Counted from the stretch's first letter, positions 31,575-43,224 are shown. The stretch: 64,000 bases of DNA from Lampris incognitus (GCF_029633865.1 NC_079223.1:38838706-38902705); one strand, 5' to 3'. Notes: generated by a model from the letters alone, not told the origin. Numbers and translations: made by a program.

Positions 31575-32006
31575 CGGATATATCTGATATTATGGACTCA
31601 GCAGTGGGGTGACAAAATCCTTTTTAGTCATGGTACAAACCGCTCTGCAGGAGCAGCCATATGTTTCAACAGATGTCCTCGTAAAATCATAATGGATAAG
31701 GCAGACTATGGCGGACATTGGGTAGCACGTGTTCTTGAGATTGATAGCATTCTTACTATTTTGGTTAATGTTTGTGGCTATAACGATGATCATAAAAACA
31801 GAAATTTGTTGCATCAAGTGACAAGTTTTTAACGAGCTAAACAAAAACTTTCCTACTGATTATTTACTGGTTGGAGGTGATTTTAATTTGACTCCTGATG
31901 AGAGGATAGACAGACGGCCATCTAGACCCTCACAAGAACATAATAATCAAATTATTGGAGAATTTATCAATAATAATAAATTGATGGATTTCTTCAGACC
32001 GGGATA
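31575..32006 (+). pseudogene. L1-like endonuclease fragment (plus)
   Basis: Frames around 31613-32006 read HGTNRSAGAAICFNRCP and YLLVGGDFNLTPDERIDR, with the GDFN endonuclease motif, ending NNKLMDFFRPG. A frameshift lies near 31830. The rest of the element is missing. Confidence 0.65.
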
Positions 32007-32049
32007 AGAGGCATGTTAAGCCCAATGGCAAAGCCAAACTGAGGATGGA

Positions 32050-32460
32050 TTAGACAGGCACAAGTCTGACATTAATGTAGATGGCTTTGTGGTCTGTCAG
32101 TGGAGTTGCCATCACCTTGACTGTACACAGATCCTTAGACAAGTTTTCAGAAACAAGCCAGTAATCTAAGTGATATTCTAGACTACAGCCACCCCTGTTG
32201 CTCCAAGTATAAACTCTGTCAGGTTTAAATTCCTCTCTCCATATATCTACAATATCAGATCTATCCATGAACAGCTTTAAAGAGGAATTTTGATTAGAAC
32301 TTTGACATGGGGGCCACCTGTCAACAGCTTCATCTAAAACATTAGCAAGTAAGCACCTGGATATTTAGATAGCCACTGTTTAAGCTTGCATTCTAGGTCC
32401 TTTAGTAGGACATCATTACTAGACTTTGAATTGTACCCATACACATTTGTTGTGATCAGG
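32050..32460 (-). pseudogene. L1-like endonuclease fragment (minus)
   Basis: On the minus strand NVYGYNSKSSNDVLLKDLE leads to DRVYTWSNRGGCSLEYHLDY, WLVSENLS and TPLTDHKAIYINV: the C-terminal half of an AP-type endonuclease with the conserved SDH-like DHKA. It is opposite in strand to the flanking L1 pieces. Confidence 0.65.
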
Positions 32461-32462
32461 GT

Positions 32463-33190
32463 AGTACTAAAGCAGTTTAAGACTTGGCAGATGATCAACA
32501 TAGATAAAACCCAATTACTTTCATATAACTATAGCCCACGAAGAGAAATTGAAAGTAGATACCCTTTGCCATGGCAAACGGAGTCTTTCAAATATTTTGG
32601 CACCAACATGCCAAAAGATTTGGCAAAACTATCAGAAAACAATTATTCGCCTATAACTAAAAAAAATTAAGGAAGACATAACAAGATGGAACCTAATTCC
32701 TTTCCTTAGTCTCAGGTCAAGGATCGAATCCATTAAAATTAATATATTGCCCAGACTGTTGTATCTCTTTCAGACCCTACCAATAGAGATTAACCAAAAC
32801 CAATTCAATGAATGGGACAAAATGTTGTCAAGGTACATATGGCAAGGTTAAAAGACCTAGGGTTCGTCTCAAAACTTTGCAGTTGGCCAAAGGAAAGGGG
32901 GGATGGGGCCTACCTTCTATTAGAGATTATTATTTTGCAGCACAGATGAGAGCTATGATATGCTGGTGTAACCCATCATGTGATGCTCAATGGGAAAACA
33001 TTGAAGAGAGGATACCATCCATCCCCATACAGGCAATCTTAGCTGATAACAATCTATAAAGTTCTATAAATACGATGGATAACCCATGGGTGAAATGCAC
33101 TCTCAATGCATTGCACTCGCTACACACACACTCAAATAGCTCCCAGACAAGTAATCCAACTCAGGACCTACAGATTTTAACAAAAATCAG
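32463..33190 (+). pseudogene. L1-like RT C-terminal region
   Basis: Encodes NIDKTQLLSYNYSPRREIES, FKYFGTNMPKDLAKL, RWNLIPFLSLRSRIESIKIN, LPRLLYLFQTLPIEIN, GGWGLPSIRDYYFAAQMRAM: the post-RT region of an L1/Tx1-type ORF2, broken by stops. Confidence 0.72.
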
Positions 33191-33461
33191 TGTCTCCCAA
33201 AAACGGCGTAGTTAACCAAAATGAGTACACAGCCAAACCAAAGAAATACCAATTCACTTATCATTCCCTGCTTCCAAACAAACTCCGGAGGGTGAAAGTG
33301 ACCAAACAGCGCTATAAATTAACTGATAAATGACCGAATTACTTGCCCGAATTCAAGAAAATCATTACCAACTAATTAATTAATGTAAAGGACAAGCCCC
33401 CCATGTTAACACCCCTAGCTCTACAGAGTGCAACTACAAAGGGGACACATCAAAACCATTC

Positions 33462-33995
33462 CACTACTACTTCTTTTGGCTGCTCCCGTTAGGGGTCGCC
33501 ACAGCGGATCATTCGATTCCACTTCTTCCTTTCCTCTGCATCTTCCTCTGTCACACCAGCCACCTGCACGTCCTCCCTCACCACAGCTGTAAACCCCCTC
33601 TTTGGCCTTTCTCTTTTCCTCTTCCCTGGCAGCGCCATCCTCAGCATCCTTCTCCCAATATACCCAGCATCTCTCCTCTACACATGTCCAAGCCATCTCA
33701 ATCTTCCGGATTGAGATGGTTTGGACATTTCAATCTGGAAGACTGAAATATCCAAGCCATCTTGCTTTGTCTTCAAACCATCCAACCTGAGCTGTCCCTC
33801 TAATATACTCGTTCCTAATCCTGTCCTTCTTCATCGCTCCCAATGAAAATCTTAGCATCTTCAACTCTGCCACCTCCAGCTCCGCCTCCTGTCTTTTCGT
33901 CAGTGCCACTGTCTCCAAACCGTATAACATCGCTGGTCTCACAACCATCTTATAAACCTTCCATTTAAATCTTGCTGGTTATGTCACAAATCACT
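33462..33995 (-). pseudogene. RTE-like non-LTR retrotransposon 3' end
   Basis: The minus strand reads MVVRPAMLYGLETVALTKRQ, LEVAELKMLRFSLGAMKKDR, IRNEYIRGTAQVGWFEDKAR, then the tail GGCGACCCCTAACGGGAGCA. It is a 5'-truncated copy. The same tail is found at 18511-18571 and, diverged, at 15511-15808. Confidence 0.75.
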
Positions 33996-35385
33996 CCTGA
34001 CACCCATCAGCCACAGGACAGGCACCGCCAAGGAGCACCTTCAAGGTGGGGTCTGCCTGCTGTGCACTAGCGTTGTCCTCTAAGCAAACAGAAAAAGGCA
34101 AGTCAGACAGATCTGGCAAGGATAACAATGGCACTGTGTGGTCCTCTTTTTTAGAACTTAGCTCAAGCTGTGGATCAGGTATAGCACACGTCACAGCGCA
34201 GGCTGTAAAAACCTCTGGCAAACTCCGTGCACTTTGATCTACTCCCCTCACGAGTGTCACTGAAGGGATAACTACGGCAGGTGGCGGCACATTAGCCCAA
34301 ACACATCCCCCAGCCAGACCATTGCCAAAAATGAGGTGAACCCCATCAACTGGTAGCGCTGGGCAGACACCAGCTACCATTTCCACCAGGTCAGACATGA
34401 GCATCATCTGATGAAGTGGGACAGACAATGTGGTTAAACCCATGCCCCGTACCTTGGTATCAGACATAGCAGAAAAAGGAAGCACTGATTCTAAAATGAA
34501 AGAATCTACAGCTCCTGTGTCCCGCAGGGTTTTCACTGGGACTTTCACATTACTTCCCACGAGTGAGACATGACCCTCTGTAATAAATAGTGAGAAATCA
34601 GAATAATCAGGACCGGCATGAGGATGCTGGTGGCTGCACCTGCTCCGGAAACTGCGTAAAAGGATTACCAATTCGGATCGAGAAGGCCAACACTACAGCC
34701 TTTCCCTGCCCCCTACCTCCTGATAATTTACTCCTACCTCTAAAAACAGGACACTCTGCCTTCCAATGTCCCTTTCCCCGACAGTAATTACAAATGCTGT
34801 TGGGATCAAACTTCCCACCTGACCCATGATCAGTTTAGCATGCACTGAAGTCCCGTCTCGATCCATCCTACCTCATGGAATGCAAACAACCTGCCATACA
34901 CTGCCTGCGAGGGTGCACGTCTGCAAAAGTGTTTTTGTGCATACCCGTCGGCTAGGACAGCAGCCTCCGCAGCAGTCTTAACTTTATGCTCATTAATGTG
35001 GGTGGCTATGTAGCCAGGGACTGAGTCTGAACTGTTCTCACACAATAAGATCGGCCAAGCCCTCAAACGTTTCCACTTCCAAAACGGTGTACCACTGGTG
35101 AAAATGGGTGGCTAGATCCCTAGTGAACTCACCATGCATCTGCTTATCTCCCTTTCTCCATGACCTAAACCACTGCCAGTAAGCCTTGGGCACCAGTTCA
35201 TACACAGTTAACACAGAGGACTTCTCTTTATCATACCTATGACTACCGACTGAACTGAGAGCAGCATATGCCTCTTGCACCTTACCAGTCATGATGCACT
35301 GCAATAACGAAGTGTGCTCCGCATCAGGCCACTGCCTAGCATCAGCAATGCGCTCAAACAGAAAAAATAAAGATATCTGGATCAT
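33996..35385 (-). pseudogene. Gypsy-type retrotransposon gag-protease fragment
   Basis: On the minus strand: gag (RIADARQWPDAEHTSLLQC, QEAYAALSSVGSHRYDK, LATHFHQWYTVLEVETFEGL), a CCHC knuckle CNYCRGKGHWKAEC (about 34762-34803), and an aspartic-protease segment LRDTGAVDSFILESVLPF (DTGA active site). Several frameshifts; no LTR or RT is seen, so it is a dead partial copy. Confidence 0.8.
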
Positions 35386-37396
35386 CCTCGTCATCACATA
35401 GATCATTCCTGAGGATGTGACCCAGATATCTCATTTTGTTCAGCACATTTAGTGCTTGGTCTGCCAAGAAGAATGAGGGACATTTTTGCTTCTTATCCTC
35501 CTTGGTTTTAGCAATCATGACAACACTCTTTTTAGAGTTAAATTTAATGTCATGCTGCACACCATAACTTGAGCCGACTGAGCAGTTGCTGTAAGCCAGC
35601 ACTATAAGGGGACAGTATGACTAAGTCATCAGCGTACATCAGATGGTTAATAAGACTATCCTCCACCATACAGCCAGTCTTACACTCTTTTAACTTTTTG
35701 GAGAGATCATCCATATACACATTGAAGAGAACAGGCGACAGTATTCCACCTTGTCGGACCCCACTGGTCACTGGGAAGGGTGCAGATATATTCTTACCCC
35801 ATCTGACTTGCATGGTTTGATATGAATACCAAAAATGCAAGATCCTTATCAAATAAGAGGGGACCCCTCGCTCTTGTAGTTAAACAAATAATTTACCATG
35901 ATTAACTCAGTCAAAAGCTTTTGATGCATCAAAAAACCACATAAATACTGTAGTGTTACGTCTTCTATATTTACTAACAACTTCCTTCAGTGCATATATG
36001 CACAAATATGTGCTGTGTTTATTTTTAAAGCCAAATTGATTGTCAGTAGTTGATATATATTCTTGAAGCCTATCCAAGAGAATTCGTTCCAATACTTTGG
36101 AAAGTATGCTAGCCAGAGCAATTGGCCTATAATTCTCTATACTGGATATTTTACCAGTTTTGTCTTTGATTACTGGGACTAGTAAGACAGACAACATAGA
36201 GTCAGGTAGGATGCCATGCATTAACAATCCAGAAAAACACATAGCCAGTATCACTGAGATTCTGTGGCTAGCATACTTCAGATGTCCTGTTGTTATTTGG
36301 TCAAGGCCACATGCTTCGTTCACTGACAACTTCTCAATGGCATAGCACACTGCATCGGGTCTAATAACCACATCATCATTGTTAGAGACATCACCAACAT
36401 TAAATCCATCACTCTTTACGCAGTTAAAAATGTCTCTATAATGTTTTCTCCACAGTTTAGCAATATTTTCAGGCCCAGTAATCTCATCAATGCTGGATAG
36501 CAAGGGCATCTTACTATTATTAATAACCTTAACTTCCTTCCAGAAGTCATAGACATTGTTCTGCTGAAGCTTTTTGGCCATGGAGTTTGCCCTCATGGCC
36601 TGCTCATTTCTTTTAATAAAACGTACAGCATATTTAAATATAGCGTTAGCCTGTTTCTTGTGTTCATACTCTGGGCCATGTCTAGCTTGTCCTGATAAGA
36701 CCCAGTTTCTAAAAGCTTCTTTGGCCTCTACATGCAGTTCAGCTACATATTCATTCCATCCTGGCCTGACGTTATGTTGTTTAGCCCTTTTTTGTGGAAT
36801 GATTTACTGCCATTATTTAGACATTTCACAATTTTATCATACATTATACATGGATCATGCTTGTGGTTTTGGTTCTTACAGTTAACACTGCCACACAGAA
36901 TAGCATCAAATGGTATATGCATATTACTTAGGCTCTTATCAGTCAGTGAATTATAATGTTTTAAGTCATCTTCTGTAAGCCTATACCAATCTACTTTCCC
37001 ACTTTGTTTGTAGTTATCATAACTGGTCAACTCAGGTAGACTCTCCACATTTAACATCATAGACACAGGTATGTTATCTGTCAGGGCCAGACCATACAAG
37101 ATCTCCACTTTCTCCAAACATTCATGAGCATCAGCTGTACATATACAGTGATCCAGCCAGGATGTTGTATGCCATGCTTCAGTGGTATATGTGTAGCTAT
37201 CTACTGGCAGCAGCACTTTACTAGAAAGAACCAACTTGTAATCTTGACAAAATTGGATTAAGTATACCGTGTCGGTGAAGAGATTTTGGTAAAGGACACT
37301 AAGCATCGTGTCACCAAGAAGTACGCAGTTATGCCTGGCACCATTGTCAAAGGAAATTTGATGTTGTCCAAGTACAAGGTACAATATCAAACACAA
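35386..37396 (-). pseudogene. non-LTR retrotransposon: endonuclease end and reverse transcriptase
   Basis: From 37396 downwards: endonuclease C-terminus (WHTTSWLDHCICTADAHECL), then RT (ACGLDQITTGHLKYASHRIS, ENYRPIALASILSKVLERIL, FMWFFDASKAFD), then SGVRQGGILSPVLFNVYMDD and the catalytic LMYADDLVIL. Breaks near 36600-36740 and 35855-35905. The clade is uncertain. The 3' end abuts the Gypsy fragment. Confidence 0.82.
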
Positions 37397-38407
37397 AATG
37401 GCTCCAAGTAGAGATTGTTTTCAGTGGCTGACATCACCAGTATCACACGTGGTGAGGAAAAAAGCAGAAGGAAAACTTTTCATCAGTTGAACATACCTAC
37501 AAGAAAAACCTTTCTCTTTGCCAATACCCACACAGAGCATGTCCAATCATTCATTTCTTCTGGAATGACAGTGAAGCTTGATCCTCTCCCATATGGGAAC
37601 TGCCAGTTTGCAGCTCTGGCTGACCAGTTAGCAGACCCGGGAATCTTTTGGTCACCTGCAACTCTAAGAGAAGAGATTGTATCCGATTTGGTTGCAAATC
37701 CTTTTGCTGTTGATGGTACATCATTATCTTGCTTTGTAGATGGTGGTAATTGGAATGACTACATAAGCCATATGGGTGAGGTTGGGACCTTCGGAGATCA
37801 CATCACTCTCCATTGAGCTGCTCAAATGTTCAACATTTAGTTTCTGATTGTTTCAACTCTTGGCATGGACACTACCTCAATTGTTTCATCCACTGAAGGA
37901 TACCCTGAGGACTTACCCATATAAGTTCTTTGCCATATTGCAGAAGGGCGTGGAGATCACTATGTCAGCCTTAGTCGTCCTGTCAGTTCCTACATAGAGA
38001 GTATTCAGGAGATTAAATTGCAAAGGATCCTAGCAAGTAGACGCACTGCACCAAGGTCAGTATGTGAATTAGAAGTTAATGGTGATTCTATTATTGACAT
38101 TCCTTTGGTTAGTGCCCCTAAATCTCCTGTCAATGTGTCCAGTTCTGATATAGCATCCCCGGTCATCCTACCTGAAGAAATTCTGGAACTAATTATCAAG
38201 CTCACCCTTGAGATGGACATGAGCATGTTAGGAACACTCAGTAGGGTTTCTCGTCTTTTCAGACATCTATCCAGATCTTTCCTACCTTGGATCTTTGTGC
38301 GAGATGCATTGGCTACCAGTCTGAAATTGGACCAGGAAAATGAACCTACCATCAGTATGATGAAACTATACAAAGCATCTGGTCGAAATAGCGGCTTGGC
38401 ACTTTGA
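37394..38407 (+). pseudogene. OTU-protease / F-box-like protein, degenerate
   Basis: The first part has the OTU catalytic signature KLDPLPYGNCQFAALADQL (Asp and Cys), and about 37940-37975 encodes GRGDHYVSLSRPV, matching the OTU catalytic-His block. After SVCELEVNGDS comes ILPEEILELIIKLTLEMDM and LSRVSRLFRHLSRSFLPWIF, an F-box-like helix set. Frame changes near 37470 and stops near 37816-37920 break it. No introns are evident. It looks like a cargo or host-derived gene carried by transposons; which one is unknown. Confidence 0.6.
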
Positions 38408-38574
38408 CTCAAACAGTTCTTCTCTAAACACTCAGAATGGATGAAAGCGTGGCTTCTGCTTAAAAATCTCAAATTTGGTAGATATCAAGTGAAAGGTATA
38501 TACTGGAAATAGATCAGATGGGTGAGTTTTCTATTCTATAATAGAGTATGGAAGGCTCAAGTAGAGAAGGAACA

Positions 38575-38930
38575 AAGCAAGAGTGATGAATATGGATACT
38601 GTTTAAAGTAATTCACTGTTAAATGACTGTTTAAAGTAATTCACTGTTAAAGGTATACAATGACTGTTTAAAGCCATACACTGTTAAACATGAATGACTT
38701 TAAACAGTCAATGTTTAAATTAAATTACTGTTTAATGTCATTCACTGTTAAAGGTATAAAATGACTGTGTAAAGTCATTCACTGGTAGAGATATAAATGA
38801 CTGTTTAAAGTAATTCTCTGTTAAAGGTATAAAAATGACTTTAAAGTCATTCACTGTTAAAGGTATAAATGACTGTTTAAAGTCATTCACTGTTCAAAGT
38901 ATAAACATGATTGTTTAAGGTCATGTTACA
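38575..38930. repeat. tandem array, unit about 36 bp, self-complementary
   Basis: Degenerate repeats of GACTGTTTAAAGTCATTCAC plus TGTTAAAGGTATAAAT. The half GACTGTTTAAAGTCAT is itself nearly palindromic. At least eight to nine units. Confidence 0.8.
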
Positions 38931-39384
38931 CTGTACAGGTTACATTTATGATCATTGTTGAGGAGATTAGTTGAGGAGAAGTTACTGTAGCTGAAATAGC
39001 TGTTTTGATTAGCTTGACTTGCCCTGTCATCTCTTGTTGAGTTCAACATTCTGTTCTGTGGGCTATTGTAACAAAATGCACATATATAAAATTTTAAAAA
39101 AAGTAGTTAAGTCTGGCTTCTTGGTCAACAAGCATATTTATAGAATTAAACATATTCCTGTCTCTACCATATCATATTTTTAAAAAATAATAATTGTGGT
39201 ATAGGCTATTGCAATTCTGCACCAGTAGATGGCATAATTGAACGAATTGCAATAGCCTATTCCCCAATTTATTTATTTTTTAAATCCACCTTATTGCCTT
39301 GACAGACGCTCAGCAGTTGTATTATTTTCCCGCGCTTGCCAAAACAATTAGACTGTGCACTCACAGACATTTGACACTACCATT

Positions 39385-40915
39385 CTCGTTGCCTCGTCGC
39401 TTTGGAAACTGTGAGGCAACGTTTGCTACGTGACAACACCCTCCACAATAGGACCAACCTCAGCCCAGACCAGATTTGCCAACTACTGTACCTTTGCCTG
39501 AACACTACATATTTCCAATTCAGGGGCCAGTTTTACAGACAGAAACACGGCTGTGCAATGGGCTCACCAGTATCACCCACTGTGGCCAACTTATATATGG
39601 AAGAGGTAGAACACAGGGCCCTGAACTCCTTCAGAGGAACACCCCCGAGCCACTGGTTCAGATTTGTGGACGACACATGGGTCAAAATCCAAACACAAGA
39701 GGTACAAGCGTTTACCAAACACATCAACTCAGTGGACAAGAACATTAAGTTCACAAGGGAAGATGTAAAGAACAACAGTTTGCCCTTCTTGGACTGTGAC
39801 GTCCACATTGGGGAAGACAGGAGCCTCCACATTGGGGTTTACAGGAAACCTACACACACAGACCAATATCTACTTTTCGACTCACACCACCCTCTGGAAC
39901 ACAAACTGGGCATCATCAGAACTTTGCAACTCAGAGCTGACAATGTGCCCAGCAGCACTCAGGCCCAACGAGAAGAACACAAACACCTGAGGGGAGCTTT
40001 AAAAACCTGCAGCTACCCCAGCTGGACCTTTGTGAAAACTGCAACACGTTCCAGAAAGACCAACCGGGTGAGCGATGAGGAGAAGAGGAACAGAAGGAAT
40101 AACATAGTCATCCCATATGTTTCTGGGGTCTCCGAGAAACTCAGGAGAATTGTTAACAAACACCGCATCCCGGTATACTTCAAACCCAGCAACACACTCC
40201 GGCAAAGACTGGTTCATCCCAAAGACCGCGTACCACACACCCAAAAAAGCAATCTGGTGTATGCTGTACAATGCAATGAGAATTGCACTGACCTATACAT
40301 AGGAGAAACCAAACAACCACTACACAAACGGATGGCCCAACACAGAAGGCCAAACTCCTCAGGACAAGACTCAGCAGTCTATCTACACCTAAAGGAGGAG
40401 ACACACTCCTTCGAGGACAGCAACATACACATTTTGGACAGGGAAGATAGATGGTTTGAAAGAGGGGTGAAGGAAGCCATCTATGCGAAACTGGAAAAAC
40501 CATCCCTCAACAGAGGAGGGGGTCTGCGACACCACCTATCTCCCACTTACAATGCCGTCCTTTCATCTCTACCCAGGAGACTCAAGAAGCCCTAGCCTCC
40601 AAGAACAACAGTCAGTCACTAACGGCTCCAATGACTCATGACCACTGAATGGAGCACTAACGAAGTCGAAACCAACACCTCCAACGACTGTCTTTGCTAA
40701 ATACACAAAAGAGCCATTGACATCAATAGCTCTGATAACGACTTCAAAGGGGGTAAATATCTGAGTTTCATCACCAGCCAGTCAGACTAGCTTGGTCTAG
40801 TCAGAAAGGCACGAACTGATGAAGCCTCTTGGATGAGAGGTGAAACGTTTTCACGGATATATACCAAGTCCAGTTGCACTTGATCCAATTCCTTTGGATA
40901 ACTATGACCTGGATG
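39385..40915 (+). mobile_element. Penelope-like retroelement, 5'-truncated, RT + GIY-YIG ORF intact
   Basis: The 397-codon frame (39402-40595) holds the second half of the RT (KHGCAMGSPVSPTVANLYME, catalytic FVDDTW, FLDCDVHI, YRKPTHTDQYL) and a GIY-YIG endonuclease (LVYAVQCNENCTDLYIGETK, then KRMAQHR), ending EKPSLNRGGGLRHHLSP. This is the Penelope layout. The start is set by 5' truncation, not by a true ATG. The 3' part carries a hammerhead-like motif at 40816-40852. Confidence 0.88.
40811..40856 (+). ncRNA. hammerhead-like motif in Penelope 3' region
   Basis: CTGATGA (40816-40822), stem-loop GCCTCT/AGAGGT, GAAAC (40842-40846), then a minimal stem III and GTT. GAA before the core pairs with TTC after it. 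The full invariant core is present, but stem I is only 3 bp and one A is extra before stem II. Confidence 0.45.
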
Positions 40916-40954
40916 AATGAGAACATTCACAGACATGTTGCGTTTTACATTATT

Positions 40955-41190
40955 ACGTTATCTGTCAAAATATTACATTATCAGTTTTGGGGGGGAAATG
41001 ACCCACCTGAAAATGTAATGAATTCCCAATAATGTAATAAGTTATTACATTATCAGTAAAATGTTATTACAATATCAGGACATTTTATTACATCATTGGT
41101 CAAGTTATTACATTATTGGGTTTTATTACATTTTCGATCAAGTTAAGTGAAAATTGTATAACATTATCAGGAAATTATTACATTATTGGG
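40955..41190. repeat. degenerate ATTACATTAT tandem repeat
   Basis: Repeated TTATTACATTATCAG/TTGG units, irregularly spaced, with no coding content. Confidence 0.65.
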
Positions 41191-41835
41191 TGCTACAGGC
41201 TGCAATAACCGAGGCAGTAAATGTGTCCCCTGAGGTGCGGACTGTGACTGTAGTTCAGGTAAAAAAGAGAAATGGTTTGATATCAAAGTCGATGCTACAA
41301 AAAAGCAACAGACCAGAAGAAAAAGAAGGAAACAGGTAGAGGACAAGGACCACCTAATCCGTCAGCCCAAGATGAGAGACTCGCCGCAATTATTGGACAA
41401 ACATCCATAAATCCTTCCAAGATCCCTCCAACAAATGAGGGTGAAAGTGATGACATCCAGCAAGGACTTAAACACGGGGGTAATTTATTTCCCAATAGTA
41501 ATACATTTTGAATTGCCTGTGTTGTTACTGTTATTAATGAGCACAAAATGCAATCGGAATAACATTCTTGCACCTTATTCAATTGAAAATGGCAATGCAA
41601 ACAAAATTTGAATTTGGACTGTAGGCCTATGACGCTGGAGCGGCGGATGACGCGCTGTCGACCTCTCACTCCCAGTTGACAACCACACAGTCGACCTCCC
41701 AAACTAGCACGCCGCAGGAATCTCGCCGCCATGCCGGCGTCCTGACCGACGAGGTTGTCCAGAACCAGCTGACTCTCATGGCTGCCGTTAAGGAGACAGT
41801 GACGGGTCTAAATTTCGGGAAATGTCAAAGCAAGA
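41190..41835 (+). pseudogene. Myb/SANT-like (Harbinger-associated) protein fragment
   Basis: Frames read WFDIKVDATKK, then after a shift GRGQGPPNPSAQDERLAAII with GQTSI, and later ESRRHAGVLTDEVVQNQLTL. The order resembles the middle and C-terminus of Naif1/Myb-SANT-like proteins of Harbinger elements. Frameshifted; no transposase is seen nearby. Confidence 0.45.
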
Positions 41836-42187
41836 CTCGCGAAACTTGCATCACAGTTGATCATTTATTTTTTTCAGCAGATCTCTTAGTTACACTAATA
41901 TCACGTGAAGCAGCCATTTCGAGTTGGTCTTGTTGATTTTTAGGGTTACAACCACAACCACAGGCCAACCGCTGGGCAGACGCGACGCGAATTGACGGCG
42001 CACACTCGCAGCTGCTTTTGTAGAACAGTCAACAGGAACGCCCTCTCTCTGAACTGACCTGTGATTGGCTAAAGTCTCCCGTCACGGGGTGGATTTCTGC
42101 CTGATACAAAGCCAAGAGGAGGCGCAGAAGTCTAGCTTTCTCTCAGAACACTTGACTTACAATATGCTGAAAGGTTGGCTGTGATGG

Positions 42188-42312
42188 CCTGGCGGCGTGT
42201 CCAGGCCCAGGGTGTCTCCCCGCCTGCCGCCCAGTGACTGCTGGGATAGGCTCCAGCATCCCCGCGACCCTGAGAGCAGGATAAGCGGTTTGGACGATGG
42301 ATGGATGGATTA
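42188..42312 (+). mobile_element. short retroposon tail (ATGGATGG type)
   Basis: GGCGGCGTGTCCAGGCCCAG, TGCTGGGATAGGCTCCAGCA, GATAAGCGGTTTGGACGATG, then GATGGATGG. Same family as 29413-29527. Confidence 0.65.
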
Positions 42313-42504
42313 ATGAATGAAAGGTTATTAAGGAACGTTTGCCAATGATGCCCCCAAAAAAAGTTGCCTACCCCAGCTTTAAAAGGTGTGCGGTTACATT
42401 TTCTAAAACAGCGGGACCTTCATCATTTTTGCGTACGCATAGTCTGAGGCAATTCTAAATTTGCTCACAGAGTAAGAACAAATTCGGGTAAGAAAACATT
42501 GATG

Positions 42505-43020
42505 AATCTAATTATCCGTGAACGATTCCAGAAGCCCTCCAACTCCCGTTTTTGCTTTACAAAAGCATAATCCAACCCATCCTGCTGTACTGTTCCCCTC
42601 GTTTCTATACCATGCTGACCACCTACAACAAAAACAAACCTACCAGGATCACACACGCTGCCTCCAAGATCGTCCACGCCCCTGAACCCAACCTGACATG
42701 AACGAGAGCCATCACATGCCTTGCTCTCACAATAGTGAACGACACGATCACTCCCTCAATTAATGTCACACTACTACCGTCAGGCCGCAGATACTGGACT
42801 CTGGAATGGAGAAGAGCTTGCTTTGTCAGAAGTTTGGTCCCTTCTGCCATAACAGCACCTAGCATGGAGCCAGATTTATCTGTGGGTGTGAGTGAATGTT
42901 GTGTTTATGTATCTGTAAGTATACATGTATGTTGCAGTGTGGTTATCTATGTCTCTACACATGTACTGGCTGTGAAAAAAAATTTCCTGGGGGACAATAA
43001 AGACTGTCTTATCTATGTCT
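42505..43020 (+). pseudogene. L2-like LINE 3' end
   Basis: Encodes NVTLLPSGRRYWTLEWRRAC and LVPSAITAP, a C-terminal L2-type block, followed by a 3' UTR ending CTGGGGGACAATAAAGACTG. Confidence 0.65.
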
Positions 43021-43050
43021 TAATGCATGCTCAATGATCCAAGTAAGAAA

Positions 43051-43224
43051 ATCAAAGGATGAATCAGTTCATCTGGACACAACGTTTATTGACAGATACG
43101 TTTCATCACTCAACTAAGTGACATCTTGGAATGTCAAACTGAAGATGTCACTTAGTTAAGTGATGAAACGTATGTCAATAAACGTTGTCTCCAGATGAAC
43201 TGATTCAATCTTCTAACCTTTGAT
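43051..43224. repeat. palindrome of two Penelope-type tails
   Basis: Left arm (43051-43127) and right arm (43141-43224) are near-perfect reverse complements around a 13-bp spacer. The plus-oriented arm has GATGTCACTTAGTTAAGTGA, then TGAAACGTATGTC, the same tail as 19797-19872. Confidence 0.75.
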
